From DSWT01 sp035420085 (GTDB lineage Bacteria > Chloroflexota > Anaerolineae > B4-G1 > SLSP01), in the NCBI GenBank assembly GCA_035420085.1, contig DAOLUH010000006.1:1-64000 (forward strand): DNA of 64,000 nucleotides. The letters are read 5' to 3'. Each line of letters opens with the position of its first letter. The stretch's first letter is position 1. A program made the translations under genes and the position numbers. The notes beneath the pieces were generated by a model, which saw nothing but the letters and a program-made list of their open reading frames with translations, had not been told where the DNA came from and did not search any database. Below are positions 9,601-15,340 of the stretch, piece after piece.

Positions 9601-11270
9601 CAATGGCCGTGGTGATTGACAAATCCGGCAGTATGGGGGTGGAGGAGGCTGGCGTCACCAAAATCCGCCTGGCGGCGGAAGCGGCGATCCGCGTGGCGGA
9701 GACATTGAACGATACGGATACGCTGGCCGTCGTGGCCTACGATGATCGCCCGGCCGATACTCTCGGTCCGGTAACGATGGACGCGCGCGAGTCGTTGATT
9801 GCGCAACTGCGCCGTTTGCAGCCTGGCGGCGGCGGCATTTACGTGCGCGAGAGTCTGGATTATGCTGCTAGTCTGCTGCGGAATGTGGACGTTGCGCCGG
9901 CTACACAGCGGCATATCTTGCTGTTGGCCGATGGCGCCGATGCAGAGCACCAGGAGCAGGTTCCCGCGCTAGTGCAAAGCCTGGTCGGCGCAGGGATGAC
10001 CGTCAGCGTGGTGGCGATTGGCGCGGGGAGCGATGTTCCCTTCCTGACGCAGGTTGCCGAAACCGGCAAGGGCCGCTTCTACCTCACGCAGCGCGCCGCC
10101 GATCTTCCTGCCATTTTTGCGGAGGAAACGGCGCGCGCAAAACGCTCTTACATCGTCGAGAAAACGTTTTATCCTGAGGCGCTGACGCCGTGGTTGCCGG
10201 TCGCTGACATCGTGGTGACGCCGCCGCTGCGTGGCTACGTCGCGGCGACGCCGAAGAGCGCCGCGCAGGTCGTCTGGAATGCGACAGACGGCGATCCGTT
10301 GCTGGCGGTGTGGCAGTATGGACTGGGGCGCTCCGTAGCCTGGACTTCGGACGCGACAGGGCGCTGGGCTTCGGAATGGGCGGCGTGGGAAGCGTTCTCC
10401 AGCTTTTGGGGCGGCGTGGTACGCGCCGTATTGCCATCGCCTGACAACAGCGGCCTGGCCTTACGTATCTTATCTGAAGGCGCTCAGGCGCGGGTTGTGG
10501 TGGATGTGGTGGCGCTGGAGGCCAGCGTTTCGGCGATCGGCTATGTTGATGGGTTGGATTTGCAGCTTTCGGTGACGCCCATTAACTCCGGACAGGGTGA
10601 GCCGCAGACGATCACGCTCGCGCAGCGGGCGCCAGGCCGGTACGAAGGCTATTTCACGCCGGAAGGGCGCAGTACCTTGTTGTTGCGGCTGCACGGAGAC
10701 CGTGATCTGGTGGCCGGGTGGGCGGCGCCGGCCCCGCTGGAGTACGTTCCCGGCGATGCGCTGGCTGCGGTGGCGCGCCTGGCTGCGCAGGGTGGGGGGG
10801 CGAGTGTGACTGAACCGGCGCAAGTCTTTGTCCACGACCTGCGCGGGCGCACAGCAGAACAACCATTGACGCCGCTTTTCATCCTATTAGCGGCGGTGTT
10901 GTGGCCGTTTGACATTGCGTGGCGGCGCCTGGCCTTGACACGGGCGGACGTCGCGCGATGGTTGGCTATCCTGCGGGAAAGGGCGCGGCAGCTTCTTCGC
11001 CGGACGCCGCAACCGCTGGCGATAGAAGCGCCGCCGACCCTTGCCTCTGCACTGCGTCAACGACAGAGGCGGGCAAATCGTGTCGAACCGTTGGTTTCGC
11101 CGCCTCCGCCGGAAGCATCGTCCCTTCCGTCGCCCGCTGGATCGGGGAAGGCCGCGCCTGTCGCAGAGCCGGTTCCACGCTCTCCCGCGCCTGGAGAAGG
11201 TGTGCCGCCAGCCAACGCTGGCGCAGAGGATACCCTGGCCGCGCGTCTGAAGCGTCGAATCCGGGAGTAG
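6618..11270 (+). CDS. Triple-VWA membrane protein (BatA-like N-terminus, glutamine-amidotransferase-like domain)
   Basis: 1550 residues. The N-terminus (FLNPAGFLGLLLAAPIVLLY, about 1-75) is the BatA/aerotolerance-regulator hydrophobic start with two membrane segments. A VWA domain follows with MIDAS DASAS (95-99). A membrane region near 595-650 precedes a second VWA with DRSAS (661-665). Next comes a class-I-amidotransferase-like fold (about 880-980; FVRDLGGGLVAIGGPQSYG) and a third VWA with DKSGS (1001-1005), a beta-sandwich region, a final membrane segment near 1420 and a proline-rich tail. In related bacteria the BatA-VWA part and the VWA-amidotransferase part are usually separate genes, so this looks like a fusion. 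Role unknown; VWA domains bind proteins through metal sites. Confidence 0.85.
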   Translation: MRFLNPAGFLGLLLAAPIVLLYMLRLHRQTAPVPSLLLWEAVLADRHANRPWQKLRRNWLLILQLLILLTLVLGIARPALPAPMAFHGQTLVLLDASASMQARLADGNATRFEAAQRELRRLAAALDPGDRVSLIAVGPTPDLLLQSGDAAAFRRALEAAVPVDGPADWRAAAALASGLATGEHVNTVLVTDAAIDETLPALPGAVHLITVPESAANAGIVAFALRRAGEGWAAFVRLYNDGPATSRALALTIDGVLLERRLVDLPAQGAASVTFTGVPAVTWAEVRLEGTDALAVDDRAWIAPSITGEARVLLVTAGNRFLAQALRVLPDLALSQSADMNLAAHASDEYAVIVVDGPVTATLPTANLWLIAPGAGSPCGEPGAIVTPTLGVRGQWSHPLLHYVEWTDVHVARARYYAVPADADVLLETSAGPLVWIIERPSQRIACTAFDVHDSDLPLRLAFPILTANVVGWLMPQLSTEPVLPLSSGLAWEPALPAAASSATLLTPDGRRVPLTLDAPRTAESAAGLYRIEAQTPAGASTRHVALSLLNEGESNLRPRQVKIGERVLPQAKAAPGWRDLSRWFVAAAVALVMIEAVLWWGMSVRRWFRSARGRPWNQSGFRLSTSLFLRIMVLSLLLCAFFNAYWSRRTRDLAVVFLLDRSASTKSAWDAQLDFVETALARKAPRDRAALVVFAGDAWVDRALSPLAALPGIATLPRIDATDIESAVRLGLALIPAGAPGRLVLLTDGLETAGRAAWALREASARGVDVQLVQVGTGAPEAEVWVADLRLPARVYPGDRVPVTVEIGNTAQQNVRMTWTAGGQTGQAGVRASGTADTLAFSFVADEPGFVALRVCLEPEYDTFAQNNCADGWVLVQGAPRVLVVGPPEERAALVQALERAGLPVEVTAADALPLTSQNLVGYAGIVIVNTPARAFAPQTLTALRAFVRDLGGGLVAIGGPQSYGVGGWLGTPLEEALPVQMQVQDPRRFPPLAMAVVIDKSGSMGVEEAGVTKIRLAAEAAIRVAETLNDTDTLAVVAYDDRPADTLGPVTMDARESLIAQLRRLQPGGGGIYVRESLDYAASLLRNVDVAPATQRHILLLADGADAEHQEQVPALVQSLVGAGMTVSVVAIGAGSDVPFLTQVAETGKGRFYLTQRAADLPAIFAEETARAKRSYIVEKTFYPEALTPWLPVADIVVTPPLRGYVAATPKSAAQVVWNATDGDPLLAVWQYGLGRSVAWTSDATGRWASEWAAWEAFSSFWGGVVRAVLPSPDNSGLALRILSEGAQARVVVDVVALEASVSAIGYVDGLDLQLSVTPINSGQGEPQTITLAQRAPGRYEGYFTPEGRSTLLLRLHGDRDLVAGWAAPAPLEYVPGDALAAVARLAAQGGGASVTEPAQVFVHDLRGRTAEQPLTPLFILLAAVLWPFDIAWRRLALTRADVARWLAILRERARQLLRRTPQPLAIEAPPTLASALRQRQRRANRVEPLVSPPPPEASSLPSPAGSGKAAPVAEPVPRSPAPGEGVPPANAGAEDTLAARLKRRIRE

Positions 11271-11285
11271 TCGCCCTCCCCGAAC

Positions 11286-12143
11286 TTAGTGTACTGCGAA
11301 TGAGGGTGTTTCGGCGCGGAGAGTACGCAGGGCGCTGATGTTCTCGAAAGTCTGGATCGCAGTTTGCGCCGATTGTTCTGGACGTAGCGTGGTGAGCGCT
11401 TCCCAGATAAAGCTGGTCAGCATCATCGGGATGGCGAAACTGGGTACGCTTAGTGAGGTTTTGGTGGACGGTACGAGTGCAATCTCCGCTTCGCGCGCCG
11501 GGAGCATCGTCCCATAGCTGGTGAGACAGATCGTTGTCAATCCTCTTTGCCGGGCCAGTTTGACAACGTATCCTGTGTCCAAACCAATCCCCACCACCGC
11601 GAAAGCAAAAAGCACATCGTTCGATTGCATCTGCTCAAGCATAACTGCCGCTTCTGTTAGTGTGGGCTTGAATGCCGCAGCCTGGATGCCGATGCATTTC
11701 AATTCCTCGGCAAAAATCTGCGCCAGATTATGGCTGATAGTTTCCCCGACAACCCACACGCGCGGCGCCTGGTGTAGTGCTTTGATGGCTCGCGCCACCA
11801 GCGGTATATCGGTTGCGAAGTAATGCTGTAAGTTCTGGTTTAGATTTTGATAAAGCGTGTGGATAATCTCTTCTTCCTGGTGATTTCCTTCACCGCGCCG
11901 GTAGTTGATCGTGATTTGGTCTTGCACATACTGTTTAATTTCCCGTGACAGCTCCCGGTACCCTGGGTAGCCGATTTCCTGGGCAAAGCGGACCACTGTG
12001 GCCTGATCCACATCAACGCGCCGCGCCAGTTCAACGGCGGTAAGAAAAGCAGCTTCCACGGTATTATTGACGATAAAATCAGCAAGTCTGCGAAAGCCGG
12101 GGGTCAAACTGTTATAGGCTTCCCAGATGCGAGTCTGGAACAT
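11286..12143 (-). CDS. MurR/RpiR family transcriptional regulator, copy 1
   Basis: 285 residues: an N-terminal RpiR-type HTH (about 1-77; LTPGFRRLADFIVNN, RRVDVDQATVVRFAQEIGY) and a SIS sugar-phosphate-binding domain (about 110-250). RpiR regulators sense phosphorylated sugars through SIS and control sugar catabolism. ATG 12143 was chosen because AGGAG precedes it; a longer form from 12161 lacks an RBS. It lies 103 bases downstream of a close paralog in the same direction and shares most N-terminal residues with it, indicating tandem duplication. No sugar operon is adjacent, so the target is unclear. Confidence 0.9.
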   Translation of the reverse strand: MFQTRIWEAYNSLTPGFRRLADFIVNNTVEAAFLTAVELARRVDVDQATVVRFAQEIGYPGYRELSREIKQYVQDQITINYRRGEGNHQEEEIIHTLYQNLNQNLQHYFATDIPLVARAIKALHQAPRVWVVGETISHNLAQIFAEELKCIGIQAAAFKPTLTEAAVMLEQMQSNDVLFAFAVVGIGLDTGYVVKLARQRGLTTICLTSYGTMLPAREAEIALVPSTKTSLSVPSFAIPMMLTSFIWEALTTLRPEQSAQTAIQTFENISALRTLRAETPSFAVH

Positions 12144-12194
12144 GGCTATTCTCCTATTCACACATTATCTGGTTGGCGGGATTGGCTTTAGTCG

Positions 12195-12226
12195 GCAGAC
12201 GGCGCCTTGCCTAAGGCGCCGTCTGC
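12195..12226. repeat. Perfect 14-bp inverted repeat between the rpiR paralogs
   Basis: GCAGACGGCGCCTT (12195-12208) and its exact complement (12213-12226) flank a 4-base loop. There is no T-run on either side, so it is not a canonical terminator; it could still stabilise or separate the two messages. Confidence 0.55.
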
Positions 12227-12246
12227 GTGAAGGTATCAGGAGGTTC

Positions 12247-13140
12247 TTACTTCAAGATGTTGTCATCCCAGAGGTCCTGGGGCGATGTGACCTCGTACTC
12301 CGGCGTTTCGGCCCTGAGTTTGAGAAGCTGTTCCATATTGGCGCTGAACGCATCGAGTTTTTCCATTGTCTCAGCGACGCGCTCTTTCATCACCGCCTCC
12401 CAGATCAGCGCGACGACCTGCATCAACGCGCCAAAAGTGGGAACGCCGACAGGAGTTTTGCTCGGTACGATGATCGTCATAGCGGCCTCGCGCGCCGGCA
12501 GCGCTACGCCGGTGCTGGTGATGGCGATTGTCTTTACACCCTTTTCGCGCGCCATATGGACGGCGTATCCAGTGTCGAGGCTTGGTTCGGTTCCCACCAG
12601 CGCCACCAAGACATCATCGACATCCATCTGCGGGAGAACGCTCGCGGTTTCGCCCATGCCTGGGTGGAAAGCATTCGCGGGGACGCCGTAGGTCTTGAAT
12701 TTCTTCGCCATAAAGACCGCCAGATCGAAGCCGGTGAATTCGCCGGTGAACCAGATCTGCGGGGAGGCCTTCAGAATTTCCACGGCCTTGACGACGTTGA
12801 GCAGGTCGGTGGTGACGAAGTGTTGCATATTTTGGCTGGCATTTTCTACCAGGGATTGCAGCAAGTCCTCGGTGGTTTCGGCCTCGCTGGCTTTGCGATA
12901 GGTAGATGTGACCTGATCGCGCACGTAATGCTTGATCTCGCGGGATAGCTCCCGATAACCGGAATAGTTGAGTTCCTGCGCGAAACGCACCACAGTCGCC
13001 GGATCAACGCCTACGCGCCGCGAAAGCTCGGTCGCTGTCAAGAACGCGGCATCTAGCGTGCTGTTCATGATAAAATCCGCCAGTTTTCTAAAACCAGGCG
13101 TCAGATTCTCGTAATTTTCACGAATTCGATCTTGGAACAT
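12247..13140 (-). CDS. MurR/RpiR family transcriptional regulator, copy 2
   Basis: 297 residues with the same layout as its downstream neighbour: RpiR HTH (LTPGFRKLADFIMNS, RRVGVDPATVVRFAQELNY) then a SIS domain (IWFTGEFTGFDLAVFMAKKF; ALVGTEPSLDTGYAVHMAREKG). ATG 13140 follows AAGGAG; the frame continues upstream without an RBS. Compared with copy 1 it carries a longer acidic C-terminal tail. It is driven by a near-consensus promoter whose early transcribed region contains a perfect palindrome, a good repressor site that could serve autoregulation. Confidence 0.9.
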   Translation of the reverse strand: MFQDRIRENYENLTPGFRKLADFIMNSTLDAAFLTATELSRRVGVDPATVVRFAQELNYSGYRELSREIKHYVRDQVTSTYRKASEAETTEDLLQSLVENASQNMQHFVTTDLLNVVKAVEILKASPQIWFTGEFTGFDLAVFMAKKFKTYGVPANAFHPGMGETASVLPQMDVDDVLVALVGTEPSLDTGYAVHMAREKGVKTIAITSTGVALPAREAAMTIIVPSKTPVGVPTFGALMQVVALIWEAVMKERVAETMEKLDAFSANMEQLLKLRAETPEYEVTSPQDLWDDNILK

Positions 13141-13246
13141 AGTTTTTCTCCTTTTTTTAAGATATGTTGAGGTTGGATTTGACAATTCGTCGTTTTTGTG
13201 CCCTAATGCAATGTGTATGCGCCATTGATAGGAAGGTACTTTTACT

Positions 13247-13268
13247 CCAACTGGTATAGACCAGTTGG
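13247..13268. promoter_or_regulatory. Palindromic operator in the leader of the rpiR pair
   Basis: Perfect 9-bp arms CCAACTGGT and ACCAGTTGG around ATAG. It starts about 18 bases downstream of the predicted start of transcription on the minus strand, a classic position for repression. The core resembles the TGGTCTAGACCA-type sites of GntR/DasR/NagR regulators as well as being usable by RpiR dimers; no GntR gene is in view. Confidence 0.6.
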
Positions 13269-13292
13269 TTGCACCACTTTTTGTATGAGGTT

Positions 13293-13321
13293 ATTATAGC
13301 ATGTGAAAAAGGAAAGGTCAA
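13293..13321 (-). promoter_or_regulatory. Near-consensus promoter of the rpiR pair
   Basis: Minus strand TTGACC (13321-13316), 17-base spacer, TATAAT (13298-13293). The start codon of rpiR copy 2 is about 150 bases downstream, leaving a long leader that contains the operator. Confidence 0.7.
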
Positions 13322-13384
13322 GTATTTGGCGAAAGTCAACACAAAAGAATGAAAACTCGTTATGTTGAAATTGGAGAAAAGCCT

Positions 13385-13921
13385 ATGCGTCGTCTGTTTA
13401 TGCTCATCACTCTGGTGATTTGTGTTACTGTGTGCGCGGCTTGCGATGCAGAAGCCACGGCTATGGTCGGGACGACCCCAACGCCGCAAACCTTCTCACA
13501 GTGGGCGGCGGCGGCTGAGGCCAGCTCGCAGTTCGGCTTTCCTGACTGGGCGGTGAACCGGGCGACCGGCGCGCCGGAAATCCAGGCGTGCAAGGACGAT
13601 TCGCGGGCGTGGGCTTCGGCGCGCGGCAACGGGGTGGAATGGCTGCGTTTGACCTACGCCCGGCCCGTTTATGCGATGGAGGTCCGCGTCTACCAGAGCT
13701 TTGGGCGCGGCGCGATTTCGCGCATCTCGCTTATTGACGAAACGGGGGCAGTACAACGGATTTGGGAAGGGACGGACACGGCTGAACCCTGTCCGGGCGC
13801 GCTTGTCGTCTCTGTGCCTCAGACTGCTGTGCGCATCGTCGGCGTGCTGGTTGACCTGGATGAGTCGCGCACGGGGTTCTGGAATCAGATTGACGCCGTG
13901 GAACTGATCGGCGTGCGCTAA
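13385..13921 (+). CDS. Exported lipoprotein with a discoidin-like beta-sandwich domain
   Basis: 178 residues. The N-terminus RRLFMLITLVICVTVCAAC is a lipoprotein-like signal with Cys about residue 20 as the likely lipidated residue. The remainder, with QWAAAAEASSQFGFPDWAV, RATGAPEIQACKDD, ARGNGVEWLRLTY and the ending GFWNQIDAVELIGV, follows the F5/8-type-C (discoidin)-like pattern of extracellular carbohydrate- or surface-binding modules. ATG 13385 is preceded by GGAGAA; an ATG at 13349 has no RBS. It diverges from the rpiR pair. Its stop overlaps the stop of the convergent DprA-like gene by two bases (13919-13920). Confidence 0.75.
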   Translation: MRRLFMLITLVICVTVCAACDAEATAMVGTTPTPQTFSQWAAAAEASSQFGFPDWAVNRATGAPEIQACKDDSRAWASARGNGVEWLRLTYARPVYAMEVRVYQSFGRGAISRISLIDETGAVQRIWEGTDTAEPCPGALVVSVPQTAVRIVGVLVDLDESRTGFWNQIDAVELIGVR

Positions 13922-14880
13922 CCACCAAAGAGCCGCTTCTTGAGAGCTTCTGGGACGCGCCCGCCTTTTTCGAGGACACGCAATGCTTCCGCCGGGGTGG
14001 GCGGGGGATCGGTGGGCGGGTCGGCAGTAAGATCGAACGATGACGCCGTTGTTGGCGTTGGTAGCACAGCACTGGCCGGCGCGACAGGGCGTTCTGTCAG
14101 CCAGAGCGCAGCCTCGGCGGCATGGGTGACAACCCGCAGGTTTTGTGGCGCGTGCGCTGTGGGCGAAGCTGTGAGCAGGAGCGCAGTGACGCCGGGTTCT
14201 GTCTTCTCCGGTGGACTGTTGTATACGGTACGCAGCGCTGCGCCGGCAGCGACTTGCTGCAAGACATCATCCAGGGCGGGATTGGGGGGTGTGGTGGGGG
14301 AAAGTGGGCTGAGGATGAGCAGCCGCCCGGCTTGCGCGAGAGCGTGTTCTTGTTCCGGCAGCGTGAGGCGCGCGAGTCCCTGTTTGGCAAAAAGCAACGC
14401 CTCCCCTTCACTGGCGGTCATCTCTTCTAGCAGCAGCGCCGCCTGTGGGCTTTCCCGGAACGCAGCGAGTAACAGGTTTTCCCCCAAAAGGATGCTCACT
14501 GTCTCTTGCATAAGTTCCTGCGTTTCAGCGTCGAGTGGGCCGGGCGCAAGGTAGATGATGGGGCGCATCAGCAGACTCAGTTCCCCGGTGTAGAACAGCA
14601 GCGCCGGGCGTAGTTTGAGCGGCAGTTGGCGCAAGCCCAGCGGATAGAGCGGCTCGTTCCACCGCAGGGCTGCGCCGTCGGGCAGGTCACGGGGAGGACG
14701 GAGTTTTGCAGCTTCCTCGGGCGTCAGGCCGAGCGCGTTGGCCTGGGGTGGCAAGGCTTCCAGAACGGCGCGCAGCGTCAAACCGCGCTGATCCCAACTC
14801 TCCAGCAGCGTTTTGGCGCGTTGTGGACTGAGTCCAGCGTGGAACAAAAACCATGTCCAGAGCGCGGTTTCATCAGCCAT
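13918..14880 (-). CDS. Divergent DprA/Smf-like protein
   Basis: 320 residues. The N-terminus (LWTWFLFHAGLSPQRAKTLL through LTPEEAAKL) resembles the helix-hairpin-helix-type start of DprA, and the following PLYPLGLRQLPLKLRPALLF, then YTGELSLLMRP, matches the DprA YPxxLRxIxxPPxxLYxxGN lead into the Rossmann-like fold. The diagnostic GSR...YG motif of active DprA, which loads RecA on incoming single-stranded DNA, is missing (IIYLAPGPLDAE instead). So this is a DprA relative that may not bind DNA in the usual way. It overlaps dtd by eight bases and is the last gene of the DUF4157-dtd unit. Assignment rests on pattern similarity only. Confidence 0.5.
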   Translation of the reverse strand: MADETALWTWFLFHAGLSPQRAKTLLESWDQRGLTLRAVLEALPPQANALGLTPEEAAKLRPPRDLPDGAALRWNEPLYPLGLRQLPLKLRPALLFYTGELSLLMRPIIYLAPGPLDAETQELMQETVSILLGENLLLAAFRESPQAALLLEEMTASEGEALLFAKQGLARLTLPEQEHALAQAGRLLILSPLSPTTPPNPALDDVLQQVAAGAALRTVYNSPPEKTEPGVTALLLTASPTAHAPQNLRVVTHAAEAALWLTERPVAPASAVLPTPTTASSFDLTADPPTDPPPTPAEALRVLEKGGRVPEALKKRLFGG

Positions 14881-15331
14881 TGGGGTCTCCGGGTTCCTTG
14901 TCGAGGATGATGGTCACCGGGCCGTCGTTGACCAGGCTGACGTGCATGTGGGCGCGGAAGACGCCGGTCGCGGTGGGGACGTTCGCCGCACGCAGCGCCT
15001 CCACGAAGACGTTGATGAGCTTCTCGGCGACGTCCGGCGGCGCGGCCTTGACGAACGAGGGCCGGAAGCCACGGCGAATGTCGCCGTAGAGCGTGAACTG
15101 TGAGATGACCAGCGCGCTGCCGCCGATGGCCTGCACCGAGAGGTTCATTTTGCCGTCGGCGTCGCCAAAGATGCGCAGATTGGCCGTCTTGTGGGCTAAC
15201 CAGCGGGCCTCGGCTTCGGTGTCGCCCTCGCCAGCCGCCAGCAGCACCAGGAATCCCGGCCCGATTTCACCGACGATAGCGCCATCCACGGCGACGGAGG
15301 CGGATGATACGCGTTGCACAACGGCGCGCAT
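14873..15331 (-). CDS. dtd: D-aminoacyl-tRNA deacylase
   Basis: 152 residues, full length for DTD. It starts MRAVVQRVSSASV and carries the catalytic-core motifs SQFTL (about 97-101) and VNDGPVTI near the C-terminus (the NxGP(V/F)T motif), plus GDIRRGFRPSF. The enzyme hydrolyses D-amino acids and glycine wrongly attached to tRNA. RBS GGGAG precedes ATG 15331, and the gene begins nine bases after the DUF4157 gene, so it is probably carried on that message. Confidence 0.95.
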   Translation of the reverse strand: MRAVVQRVSSASVAVDGAIVGEIGPGFLVLLAAGEGDTEAEARWLAHKTANLRIFGDADGKMNLSVQAIGGSALVISQFTLYGDIRRGFRPSFVKAAPPDVAEKLINVFVEALRAANVPTATGVFRAHMHVSLVNDGPVTIILDKEPGDPNG

Positions 15332-15340
15332 AGGCTCCCG

